Virus record (IMG/VR): IMGVR_UViG_3300009285_001791
Span: 1 to 46,477 of that record
Length of the DNA stretch: 46,477 nt
Origin: a virus
Direction: 5' to 3' (one strand)
In this document: one piece after another, positions 1-6,704 of the stretch
Numbering within the stretch: position 1 is the first letter of the stretch
Layout of the letters: each line of letters begins with the position of its first letter
Position numbers and translations under genes: made by a program
Notes under the pieces: model-generated
The model's database searches: none
Told to the model about the DNA's origin: nothing
What the model saw: only the letters and a program-made list of their open reading frames with translations

Positions 1-128
1 GTGGGCACATTCTTGCCGGCCTCCCATTCGTGGACGGTCCCGCTGGTCATGCCTAGCCACTGAGCTAGCTCTAGCTGTGTCCAGCCAAGCTCAGTCCTGA
101 GCGCCTTGATCTCCTGTGCAAAGCTCAT
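1..128 (-). CDS. Cro/C1-type helix-turn-helix protein, partial
   Basis: The gene reads leftward from an ATG at 128 and leaves the window after about 42 residues, so its C-terminus is unknown. The visible part has the five-helix Cro/C1 pattern: TQLELAQWLGMTSGTVHEWE gives the turn and recognition helix, followed by the usual Gly-Lys. It is likely a DNA-binding regulator of the early genes. Its ATG overlaps the stop of the gene upstream (ATGA), so it is the last visible gene of the leftward operon. Which site it binds cannot be seen. Confidence 0.85.
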   Translation of the reverse strand, partial: MSFAQEIKALRTELGWTQLELAQWLGMTSGTVHEWEAGKNVP

Positions 129-283
129 ACGGCTACTCCTTCCAGCAGTGCATCCCGCTCCCGCGTTAGGCGCTCGATCTCTGTCCAGGGATTCACTACA
201 GGGGTATCAGGTGTGTCCAGTCCAATGTAGGAATCCCCCGGCCCGCCTCTGTCGGCATCGTTTGGTGCAAATTGCTGTGTCAT
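125..283 (-). CDS. 52-residue phage protein with PNDADRGG motif
   Basis: Small ORF linked by ATGA overlaps at both ends to its neighbours. The N-terminus has a PNDADRGG-x-GD motif and the C-terminus a short charged helix (EIERLTRERDALL). The same N-terminal motif starts the protein at 42315-42605, which is longer and has a membrane segment, so the two appear paralogous. Function is not recognised. Conservation of the motif between two distant loci is the main evidence that this frame is real. Confidence 0.7.
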   Translation of the reverse strand: MTQQFAPNDADRGGPGDSYIGLDTPDTPVVNPWTEIERLTRERDALLEGVAV

Positions 284-474
284 ACGTCCACCTCTAATTG
301 TTCCTTGGCGGAATAGTATGTCGCGGACGCTACCTCAACAATTATCATGTCGTGCTTTGCACCGCATTGACTGACATAGTTATCCGCGTCTTCTGGCGTT
401 TTATACTGGGCGATCTCGCCCTGTCCGCTTCGCCAAAAACTTCCATCTTTCCAAAGGACTATATACTTCTTCAT
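280..474 (-). CDS. Small hypothetical protein, 64 residues
   Basis: The ATG at 474 is chosen over one at 525 because GGAGG lies eight bases before it and the upstream extension is not protein-like. The product (MKKYIVLWKDGSFW...) is mostly beta strand with one helix and contains an EDADNYV stretch. The stop overlaps the ATG of the next gene. No family is recognised. Confidence 0.7.
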   Translation of the reverse strand: MKKYIVLWKDGSFWRSGQGEIAQYKTPEDADNYVSQCGAKHDMIIVEVASATYYSAKEQLEVDV

Positions 475-475
475 G

Positions 476-634
476 CTAAAACCTCCATTCTGCGTGGATA
501 GTCCAGATAGGCAACAGGCTATCAAGGGATGGCTGCAACAGTTTGAGAGAGCGCAGCATCCGCCGCGCCTTACTCCTGAGCCTATAGCGTCTTGTTCGGC
601 GCTTATCGAGCCGTGGAAACGGGGTAGTAATCAC
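476..634 (-). CDS. Small very basic protein, GTG start
   Basis: The GTG at 634 overlaps the stop of the gene before it (GTGA) and has a strong GGAGGAGGAAGC ribosome site. The 52-residue product is rich in Arg and Lys in its first half (RLDKRRTRRYRLRSKARRM), which would suit nucleic-acid binding, and it ends one base before the next start. It fills what would otherwise be a gap in a tightly packed operon. Family unknown. Confidence 0.55.
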   Translation of the reverse strand: MITTPFPRLDKRRTRRYRLRSKARRMLRSLKLLQPSLDSLLPIWTIHAEWRF

Positions 635-888
635 GCTTCCTCCTCCGCTTCCTTGATGGCATCCATCAATATCCGCTCAACTACAGGATCGTGGCTGGCT
701 TCCAGTGCTGCCCTCATTGCCGCCAGCAGGTCATCGTGGGCATTGACGGCCCGGACGATAAAGGCTCTGTTTGCGGCATTCCCGTCCGCTAGAACGATCT
801 TCCCGGCCGCGGACTCGATGAAGGCCAGCCCCATTGTTCTGACTTGTTGATCGCTCAGTTTCCACGGTGTAGGATCATGCTCGCTCAT
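631..888 (-). CDS. Ea22-like small phage protein
   Basis: 85 residues. The segment NRAFIVRAVNAHDDLLAAMR matches the motif pattern of the very common phage proteins of the Ead/Ea22-like type, usually written NARLIAAAPELLEAL. It ends AIKEAEEEA. The protein at 42602-42883 has both features in the same order, so the two are probably paralogues. Role unknown; these genes are typically early and dispensable. ATGA overlap with the upstream gene. Confidence 0.7.
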   Translation of the reverse strand: MSEHDPTPWKLSDQQVRTMGLAFIESAAGKIVLADGNAANRAFIVRAVNAHDDLLAAMRAALEASHDPVVERILMDAIKEAEEEA

Positions 889-1226
889 GGATGCTCCTTA
901 CATTCTTGCCGGCCTCCCACGTAGCATTTGTAGAGTGTCTCTGCTCGTGCCGCTGCATCCTTGCGCCGGGCATGGCCGCGTTCTTGGCTCACAACCCAGG
1001 ACTTGCGGCTCTTGATATAGCGGTAAACCCAAGAGCGATACTTGCCGCGGACTGGCTCAACCGAGTACGCATACAGGTTGCTCGGATGCAGCTTTCCCAT
1101 TGCGCCGCGCTGCCCGTAGTACCGGAAACGTGTTGGTCGTGGGAACAGCACACTAAAGCCTGGATCGCTGTTGATGATCTTCTCCATTGCGCCCCGGACT
1201 TGTTCAAGTAGCGCTTCCTGACCCAT
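885..1226 (-). CDS. Hypothetical early protein, first gene of leftward operon
   Basis: 113 residues with a basic, aromatic middle (YRSWVYRYIKSRKSWVV). GAGGGGGTGAG precedes the ATG. It is the gene nearest the leftward promoter at 1292-1319 and is coupled to the next gene by ATGA. No family is recognised. A 20-bp stretch near its 3' end (900-919) is identical to 7-26 but in another reading frame. Confidence 0.75.
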   Translation of the reverse strand: MGQEALLEQVRGAMEKIINSDPGFSVLFPRPTRFRYYGQRGAMGKLHPSNLYAYSVEPVRGKYRSWVYRYIKSRKSWVVSQERGHARRKDAAARAETLYKCYVGGRQECKEHP

Positions 1227-1291
1227 TCTTGCTCACCCCCTCTCTCTAATCTTCCAGTACTCCTTCACTTCATTGCACAACCTCCACCCTC

Positions 1292-1319
1292 ATTCTATAC
1301 CTATCGCTACCGATGTCAA
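1292..1319 (-). promoter_or_regulatory. Leftward sigma70-type promoter
   Basis: On the minus strand a perfect TTGACA (1319-1314) is followed by a 16-base spacer and TAGAAT (1297-1292). It lies about 65 bases before the first leftward gene and would drive the early genes running to the left edge. Confidence 0.7.
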
Positions 1320-1363
1320 TAGGGCTTTGGGGGGCAATTCATCGATATTAAGAAATCTTTATC

Positions 1364-1384
1364 CTTGATACACCTTGTGTCAAG
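1364..1384. promoter_or_regulatory. Palindromic operator-like site A
   Basis: A 21-bp imperfect palindrome, CTTGATACA-CCT-TGTGTCAAG, with one more complementary base pair outside it. Its form, CTTGAYACA-N3-TGTRTCAAG, recurs (in inverted orientation) at 2101-2120 and 2151-2170. It lies between the two divergent promoters, the expected place for a repressor or TerS binding site. The protein that binds it is unknown. Confidence 0.7.
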
Positions 1385-1408
1385 GCTGACGATTATGCCC
1401 TGGCCCTG

Positions 1409-1437
1409 TTGACACGATTTACCATGAGTGCTATACC
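1409..1437 (+). promoter_or_regulatory. Rightward promoter of the virion operon
   Basis: Perfect TTGACA (1409-1414), a 17-base spacer and TATACC (1432-1437). It starts 24 bases after site A and would transcribe terS and the virion genes, with a leader of about 235 bases. Confidence 0.65.
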
Positions 1438-1679
1438 AAGGGTGGAAGGCTTGCGTACCTAAGAGCATAACCAATGTGCGTCGTAAGACCACAAGCTAGG
1501 GTGCTCGTGTAGAGAACTGAACCAGGGCTTGTGCCTTGTAGTAGGCTCTCAATTGCCCCTGCGAAAGCAGAGGTCTTTAGTGTCCATTTGTCGCCTGTGT
1601 GACCAGGACACCAGCGCGGCGGCTCCGCTGAACCAAACCGCCAATAGTAGAGGGGTATGGTAACCAGACCACAGTAATT
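1438..1679 (+). other. Long noncoding leader of the terS operon
   Basis: About 240 bases without a convincing gene. It holds short hairpins: CTGC-GAAA-GCAG at 1559-1570 with a GNRA-type loop, and CAGCG/CGCTG around 1612-1630. There is also a six-codon ORF (1657-1677) whose stop lies two bases before the terS ATG. terS has no good ribosome site of its own, so the mini-ORF or leader folding may control its translation. This is inference; no known RNA family is recognised. Confidence 0.4.
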
Positions 1680-2093
1680 ATGGCTAATCTCCTGTTACCA
1701 ATCAAAGATGCTAAGAAGAGCGCAGCTATTAAGGCGCTCTCACTCAAGGGCACAATTCGAGCTGCCGTATCTGCCGCTAAAATCTCCTGGCCTACCCACT
1801 ACAACTGGCTAAAAAGCGATCCTGACTATGCTGAAGCAGTAGAGATAGCCAAGCATGTCTACGCTGACACCCTTGAGGAGGAAATGCACCGACGCGCGGT
1901 GAAGGGTGTGACTAAGGGCATTTACTATCGAGGGCAGATGATAGACACGGAGCAGGAGTATTCTGACACACTGCTCATCGTGGCTCTGAAGGGAGCACGG
2001 CCAGAGAAGTACAAGGACAACCCGCAGGGTATTGGCCAGGTCATCATACCGGTACAGATCAACATTACGCAGAAGGCCAAGGATGCGCTGTAG
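1680..2093 (+). CDS. terS: Terminase small subunit (DNA recognition)
   Basis: 137 residues. An N-terminal helix-turn-helix (about residues 22-45: GTIRAAVSAAKISWPTHYNWL) is followed by the helical stretch DPDYAEAVEIAKHVYADTLEEEM and the block YSDTLLIVALKGARPEKYKDN. These are typical of small terminase subunits that select phage DNA for packaging. It directly precedes terL. The ATG at 1680 lacks a close ribosome site. The palindromic sites at 1364, 2101 and 2151 flank the gene and are candidate TerS targets. Confidence 0.85.
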   Translation: MANLLLPIKDAKKSAAIKALSLKGTIRAAVSAAKISWPTHYNWLKSDPDYAEAVEIAKHVYADTLEEEMHRRAVKGVTKGIYYRGQMIDTEQEYSDTLLIVALKGARPEKYKDNPQGIGQVIIPVQINITQKAKDAL

Positions 2094-2100
2094 GAACGCA

Positions 2101-2120
2101 TTGACACAAGCTGTATCAAG
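2101..2120. promoter_or_regulatory. Palindromic site B, direct repeat copy 1
   Basis: TTGACACAAGCTGTATCAAG, identical to 2151-2170 and, inverted, one base different from site A. The first six bases also form a perfect -35 box, with TATGTA 17 bases downstream (2124-2129), so it may carry a promoter for terL that a protein on the site would block. It lies seven bases after the terS stop. Confidence 0.65.
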
Positions 2121-2150
2121 TCGTATGTAATAGAGATAGGCGACGATAAC

Positions 2151-2170
2151 TTGACACAAGCTGTATCAAG
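2151..2170. promoter_or_regulatory. Palindromic site C, overlapping the terL start
   Basis: Second exact copy of the 20-bp site, 50 bp after the first. With the preceding C (2150) the full 21-bp symmetry is present. Its first three bases are the TTG used here as the terL start, so the site also encodes the first TerL residues. The flanks of copies B and C are unrelated, which argues against a simple tandem duplication. Confidence 0.65.
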
Positions 2171-4517
2171 CCAAGCCCGTAAGACCGTTGAGTGGACGGC
2201 AACGCCCAAGCAGATGCGGTTCTTGGAGCGCACTGAGTTTGAGGTCTTATACGGCGGAGCCAAGTTCGGAGGGAAGACGGACGTGCTCCTAACCTGGGCC
2301 ATAGGGCGCAGGGCCAAGTATGCACACTCCCGTGGGTTGTTCATCCGGCGTGAGATTACTGAGCTGACGAAGCAGGGAGCGGCCTGGGATCGTATCCAGG
2401 AGATACTTGGTGAGTCAGTCAAGTATAACCAGACTGAGCACACCGTTACTTTTCCCAACGGGTCCGTCCAGGAGTTTGGGCACTGTCACGATGAGAACGA
2501 CAAGTTCCACTACCAGGGTGCTCAGTATGATGACTTGTGTGTTCTACGAGGAACCCCAGTCCTAATGGGTGACGGGAGATGGAAGCCCATTGAGGATATT
2601 TCAGTAGGAGAATACGTTGCTACATTAGAAGGCCCACGAGCTATCACAAGAACATGGGCAATGGGTGTTCAGCCTGTAGCGGAAATACGTACTCTAGATG
2701 GCACAGTTACAGTGAGTGCTAGCCACAGGATAATGCTGGCTAATGGAGTTTGGGCCTCCCCGAACGAGCTGCTTTCCAGGCAATCCCTTCCATCTGGCAT
2801 ACACGAATCAGTGTCATTACCGAAATTTCAACTTTCAACGAAGCCGCTCTCATTCCAACCACTGGGTCTTCGGCTAACTCGCGTACCTGCTGGACAAGGT
2901 GTCGGGGATAGGGCTGACCAGCAGTCCTTCGTTTGGTCAGCAAATGATCGAACCGGTTACGTAGAGTCTGATGATGGACACCAAGTAGAGTCGCAGCCAG
3001 TGATGTGGAGCGGCCAGATAATGCAGCTTTCACGCGTGCCTCGGTTAGGGGGATGGGCTGATGATGCAAAGCATGGTGTTTTGCCCGATCTAGCACCTCA
3101 AGATTCTCCCAACGGTTATCTTGGCGATCTTTGTTCTTGTGATGTACTTGCTCAGAGCGTGTTAGTAAGCGGCCTAGATAGCACTCAGCAACTAGACGGT
3201 GTTGAAGGACAAAGCCCTGGCAATCAGCATTGGGATGATCAGGGGAATACTCTCGAACATAACCAGCGTTACTATGCCCACCCCTACACGAGAGAGAAGC
3301 GAGTCCGAGTAGAGGATGTCCGCCCCGTGGTGGCTTGTATTGTCCGAGCGGGTGTAGGGGAAGTTTTTGATCTAACTGTGGCATTGGCCTCTCATTTCAT
3401 AGTTGATACAGGTATTATAGCACAGAACTGCTTTGACCAGCTTGAGCAGTTCTCCGAGACGCAGTACGCCTACATCAAGGGAGCTTGCCGTACCCCGCTC
3501 GATAACCCGCCCGTCTCTGCTGAAGGCACTGTTATCCAGCCAAGAGTACGCTGTTCTGCTAACCCTGGCGACGTTGGGCATGTGTGGGTGAAGTCCTATT
3601 TCATAGACGTGTGTGCAAGTGAACAAGTATACGTGCATACAAGTGTTGTAGACACCCCCGATGGCGGCAAGATGAGCATTGCGAGGGAGCGGGTATTCAT
3701 ACCTGCTTCGGTGTTCGACTCGGTGCGTGCGGGCGTGGTGGATCAGTCATACGTTGCGACGCTGGACAGTATGCCAGAACCGTATCGTAGCGCCTACCTC
3801 TACGGCATGTGGGACGTGTTCATTGGGCAAGCCTTCCTAGACTTCAAGCCAATGGTGGAAGGACAGCCGTATCACGTCATACCGTACAGGGTGTTACCTC
3901 CGACCTGGCGACGGATAGCCTCGCATGACTGGGGGTATGACGCTCCGATGTATACGATCTGGTGGGCGCTTGACCCTTCCGGTGGAGCGATTGTCTATCG
4001 GGAGCTGTGGGCCAGGAACTGGGCGCCGGAGGAGATCGCGACACAGAATCTCTTGGCGCAGGGTGGTGAGACTATCAGTCAGACCTATGCTGATCCCTCG
4101 ATCTGGGCAGAGGGACGGGCCAAGTTGACCGACGAGCAGGTGACGACGCTGAAAGAGAAGGGGTTGTACCAGCTTTCAATTGCTGACCAGTATGCGAAGT
4201 CGGGGTGGCATGTGCAGCCTGCCAACAATGATCGGCTGGCGGGGAAGATGTCGATTCATCGATTGCTGAAGGAACGTCCTGATGGAGTGCCCTGGTTGCG
4301 GATTATGGACAGTTGTCCTAGACTCATTGCAACGATGGGACAGATACAGCTAAACCCTAAGCGGACGGAGGACGTGGTGACGGACTACCCTGCTGATGCA
4401 GTAATGCGGGATGAGCCGTATGATGCGTTGAGGTATGGGGCCATGAGTATGACGAGCCTGACGACGATGCCCCATGAAAGCGTCGTCAGCAAGAGCTATA
4501 CGGGGGGGATGTGGTAA
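2151..4517 (+). CDS. terL: Terminase large subunit, interrupted by an intein
   Basis: 788 residues as translated; without the 297-residue intein, 491, the usual size of a large terminase. The ATPase Walker A is GAKFGGKT (residues 36-43). The Walker B region is split by the intein and rejoins as YDDL-CFDQLEQF. Most relatives have Asp-Glu there; here it is Asp-Gln. The C-terminal RNase H-like nuclease has Asp593 in HDWGYD, the YADPS motif and the DEPYDALRYG motif. It packages DNA into the prohead through the portal. TTG at 2151 is the only start leaving room for the N-terminal TPKQMRFL motif; the ribosome site is weak. Confidence 0.95.
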   Translation: MTQAVSSQARKTVEWTATPKQMRFLERTEFEVLYGGAKFGGKTDVLLTWAIGRRAKYAHSRGLFIRREITELTKQGAAWDRIQEILGESVKYNQTEHTVTFPNGSVQEFGHCHDENDKFHYQGAQYDDLCVLRGTPVLMGDGRWKPIEDISVGEYVATLEGPRAITRTWAMGVQPVAEIRTLDGTVTVSASHRIMLANGVWASPNELLSRQSLPSGIHESVSLPKFQLSTKPLSFQPLGLRLTRVPAGQGVGDRADQQSFVWSANDRTGYVESDDGHQVESQPVMWSGQIMQLSRVPRLGGWADDAKHGVLPDLAPQDSPNGYLGDLCSCDVLAQSVLVSGLDSTQQLDGVEGQSPGNQHWDDQGNTLEHNQRYYAHPYTREKRVRVEDVRPVVACIVRAGVGEVFDLTVALASHFIVDTGIIAQNCFDQLEQFSETQYAYIKGACRTPLDNPPVSAEGTVIQPRVRCSANPGDVGHVWVKSYFIDVCASEQVYVHTSVVDTPDGGKMSIARERVFIPASVFDSVRAGVVDQSYVATLDSMPEPYRSAYLYGMWDVFIGQAFLDFKPMVEGQPYHVIPYRVLPPTWRRIASHDWGYDAPMYTIWWALDPSGGAIVYRELWARNWAPEEIATQNLLAQGGETISQTYADPSIWAEGRAKLTDEQVTTLKEKGLYQLSIADQYAKSGWHVQPANNDRLAGKMSIHRLLKERPDGVPWLRIMDSCPRLIATMGQIQLNPKRTEDVVTDYPADAVMRDEPYDALRYGAMSMTSLTTMPHESVVSKSYTGGMW
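2538..3428 (+). other. Intein within TerL
   Basis: The protein insert starts at Cys130 (CVLRGTPVLMGDGRWKPIED, block A) and ends at AQN before Cys427. Block B is VSASHRIML (His192) and block F is VFDLTVALASHF. These N- and C-terminal splicing regions, roughly 85 and 45 residues, are normal. The 165 or so residues between them have no LAGLIDADG motifs and are the antisense of the HNH gene at 2740-3384. The residue before the terminal Asn is Gln rather than the usual His. Cys at position +1 is present. It is expected to splice out and restore the Walker B strand. Confidence 0.9.
2740..3384 (-). CDS. HNH homing endonuclease antisense within the TerL intein
   Basis: 214 residues on the strand opposite terL, lying wholly inside the intein. 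The HNH core is clear: GFVLQHRLVAECYLGRLL (residues 57-74), then VHHKNKDRQDNRWENLEVL (80-98) with His81/His82, Asn84, Asn90 and Asn94, and His104-His108. Before it is the typical GYVREYSPDHPNA segment. Two C-terminal helix-turn-helix stretches follow, LAATLLGVHHQTLRNRF and AASLKVEISVMTLIRV, likely for site recognition. GAGAGG stands just before the ATG at 3384. It would cut intein-free terL alleles and spread the intein. No nearby minus-strand promoter was recognised. Confidence 0.85.
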   Translation of the reverse strand: MPQLDQKLPLHPLGQYKPPRGGHPLLGLASLSCRGGHSNAGYVREYSPDHPNADCQGFVLQHRLVAECYLGRLLTRSEQVHHKNKDRQDNRWENLEVLDRAKHHALHHQPIPLTEARVKAALSGRSTSLAATLLGVHHQTLRNRFDHLLTKRRTAGQPYPRHLVQQVRELAEDPVVGMRAASLKVEISVMTLIRVCQMEGIAWKAARSGRPKLH

Positions 4518-4519
4518 TA

Positions 4520-6376
4520 ATGACTGAACAACCGCGTCCTGACTTTACCTGGGTGAAAGACCAGCTTGAGGAGCGTCGTTCGCTTCTTGCTGCGATGCAC
4601 ACTGAGCAGGGGGAGTGTGAGGACTGGTTTGATGCGGGCACGTCTGAGGCGGCGGTAGCGAAGATCAGGACAAAGCTGCGGGGACTGCCAAAGAAGGGGT
4701 GGGCGACGCGGTATATCCCCATCCCGTACTTGGGGGTGATGGTAGGAGCCAACCAGGTGCATAACGGGGCCAGCATAGATAGCTTGTGGCGGTTGCCCGT
4801 CATAGATGGCTATGAGTACCGAGACCCGAAAGACCCGTCGAAGTCCTCGGAGCAGGTTAGGAAAGAGCGGGAACGGAAGGTTGGGCGGTGGATTAAGGCG
4901 GCAACCTATGTCATGGACACCTTCACGCCCGATGGACTGGTGCGAGAACTTGTCATTAAGCTCATTGCGCTGGGTGAAGGGTGCGTTACCTACAGTGTCA
5001 ACTATGACCAGTGGCCTGACCCCCCGTTTGGGTGGGTGAAGAACAGCCATCCGAGAAGGGCGAAGGAGCCGAGGGCAGACCGCAAGAAGGACCAAGCGGC
5101 CTTCAGGCAGTGGCAGAATAAGCGGGCGAGGGCCTTCCCCTTCACGGTGCAGAATGTGCATCCCACGGTAGTATTCTTTGATCCGCACAATCCCATCCCC
5201 TACGACTATATCCGAGAAGAGAAGATCAAGCGGGGAGAGGCAGAGCGGCTTGTCCCTGAGCTTGCCACGCGGCAGCAGAGCGGGGCTGGGGAGGACTGCA
5301 CCAGGGTCACGTATGTCTCATGCGAGTGGATCGGGCAGTGGATAGACGGTGAGCCTTTGTACAAGGATGGTGATGGGTGGCTAAACGGCGTGAAGGTCAA
5401 CACCAGCGGACTGCCGTTGCATCGGATGGCTTTTGGAGGGTTTGGGTCTACCAACCGAACTGGGGATTTTGTTACCAAGGGTCAGGGGATCATCAGCCAA
5501 GGGCGGCATCTGATTGCGGAGAAGATCGTCTTGATGAACCAGATGAGCCGCATCATTGGGCTGAGTGCCTTTCAGCCGTTGGGGTTGAAGGACGGGACGC
5601 CTGAAGAACGGGCAAAGCTTCAGCAGGAAATGACCTATGAGCCTGGGGAAACAGTGGATCTGGGTGATGTTACTGTAGTGCCTTTTCCTGAGATCAAGAT
5701 ACCGAACAGCATCCTTCAACAGATTGAGATGGTGGACAGGCAGCTTGAAAAGGTATTCGGGCCAGACCTCATGGAGGGTCAGCGAGCGCCAGGTGAGACG
5801 TTAGGTGGGCAGCGGAACCGGTATTCGCTGGCTTCGGCGGTCTATAGGGCGGCGGAGCAGGCAGCACGACAGCTCATGGCAGCGGTCATTGTGGACTTAC
5901 TGCACCTCATCAAGTATGAATTGCGGGAAGAAGTGCCCGCAATGGGTGGGGACGGCACTATCCCATCTATCGGGCCTGACGACATTGACGACGGGGGCAT
6001 GGCGCTGCTGGACTTCTCACCGCCGACCGAAGAAGATAAAGCCTTCAAGGAAGAAAGTGTGCTGAAGAAGCTCAATATCATCATCACGCCGGAGGAAGCA
6101 GCGGAGGAGTTGGGATACGAGAACCCCGCGGAGCATGTAAGGGCTATGCGGGTGCAGGCGGGTATCGACATGATCCTCAAGAGTGACACCTACATGAAGA
6201 GCGTGATAATGTTAGCCATGCAGGAGATGGGGATGCAACAGCCTGCAGCGCCCGTGGGAGCGCCAGCAGCAGAGGCTACACCATCGGGGCAGGCAATGGG
6301 TATCAACGGGAGCATGGCGGGGAATCCTGAGCAGCAAGCGGCGTATGACAGCATACCAGCACCAACGAGGGGATGA
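4520..6376 (+). CDS. Portal protein
   Basis: 618 residues, immediately after terL, with the size and composition of a portal. This dodecameric ring at one capsid vertex is the DNA channel and terminase dock. Portal-like features are the long helical segment QQIEMVDRQLEKVFGPDLM followed by SLASAVYRAAEQAARQLM, and a disordered Gln/Ala/Pro-rich C-terminus. The ATG at 4520 is preferred over a GTG at 4511 because a G-run ribosome site lies before it. No individual motif is diagnostic, so the call rests on position, length and overall pattern. Confidence 0.8.
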   Translation: MTEQPRPDFTWVKDQLEERRSLLAAMHTEQGECEDWFDAGTSEAAVAKIRTKLRGLPKKGWATRYIPIPYLGVMVGANQVHNGASIDSLWRLPVIDGYEYRDPKDPSKSSEQVRKERERKVGRWIKAATYVMDTFTPDGLVRELVIKLIALGEGCVTYSVNYDQWPDPPFGWVKNSHPRRAKEPRADRKKDQAAFRQWQNKRARAFPFTVQNVHPTVVFFDPHNPIPYDYIREEKIKRGEAERLVPELATRQQSGAGEDCTRVTYVSCEWIGQWIDGEPLYKDGDGWLNGVKVNTSGLPLHRMAFGGFGSTNRTGDFVTKGQGIISQGRHLIAEKIVLMNQMSRIIGLSAFQPLGLKDGTPEERAKLQQEMTYEPGETVDLGDVTVVPFPEIKIPNSILQQIEMVDRQLEKVFGPDLMEGQRAPGETLGGQRNRYSLASAVYRAAEQAARQLMAAVIVDLLHLIKYELREEVPAMGGDGTIPSIGPDDIDDGGMALLDFSPPTEEDKAFKEESVLKKLNIIITPEEAAEELGYENPAEHVRAMRVQAGIDMILKSDTYMKSVIMLAMQEMGMQQPAAPVGAPAAEATPSGQAMGINGSMAGNPEQQAAYDSIPAPTRG

Positions 6377-6390
6377 TGACGAACCGAGAG
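6365..6390 (+). repeat. 26-bp direct repeat, left copy
   Basis: Identical to 6679-6704. This copy covers the portal stop codon and the bases after it. The two copies bracket the 92-residue gene at 6401-6679 with a period of 314 bp. Confidence 0.85.
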
Positions 6391-6400
6391 GGGTATAAAG

Positions 6401-6679
6401 ATGAACTTGTCAATATACCTAGTCCAGTATTACTCCGATGGCGGATGGGCCTTGTGCGTTAATGATGAATGTGTCGGCTTAGAGAAGTGGCAATTTGAGT
6501 GGCTTCTCAGCTACGGTATTCCTGAACTTACTCCGCAAGAATGCGTCGAGTATGTCAGCATACTAGCGCACAAGGGCATCAGCGAGCTGTATCTTTTTGA
6601 TAAAGCCAAACAGAAAATAACGCCAGAACAACGGGAACTATTGCGGAGAATCTTCGGGCCAAAGCTTTTTGATGGCTGA
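6401..6679 (+). CDS. Hypothetical 92-residue protein, inserted gene
   Basis: Starts at an ATG with GAGAGGGG ahead of it. The product is acidic and aromatic (YLVQYYSDGGWALCVNDE at the N-terminus), with a helical C-terminal half (KITPEQRELLRRIFG). It lies between two perfect 26-bp repeats, and its removal by recombination would restore a portal stop overlapping the next start. It therefore looks like a late-acquired cargo gene (moron). No separate promoter or terminator is seen. Function unknown. Confidence 0.7.
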   Translation: MNLSIYLVQYYSDGGWALCVNDECVGLEKWQFEWLLSYGIPELTPQECVEYVSILAHKGISELYLFDKAKQKITPEQRELLRRIFGPKLFDG

Positions 6680-6704
6680 CGAGGGGATGATGACGAACCG
6701 AGAG
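6679..6704 (+). repeat. 26-bp direct repeat, right copy
   Basis: Second copy of 6365-6390. It supplies the GAGGGG ribosome site and ATG start of the next gene, as the left copy would have done before the insertion. Confidence 0.85.

Noticed and set aside
1657-1677. Six-codon ORF before terS as a proven leader peptide
   Set aside because: Its G-rich ribosome site is almost touching the ATG, and a chance ORF this short is expected. Kept only as part of the leader description.
2116-2458. Minus-strand ORFs opposite terS/terL
   Set aside because: Composition is that of antisense shadows; no motif, unlike the HNH frame.
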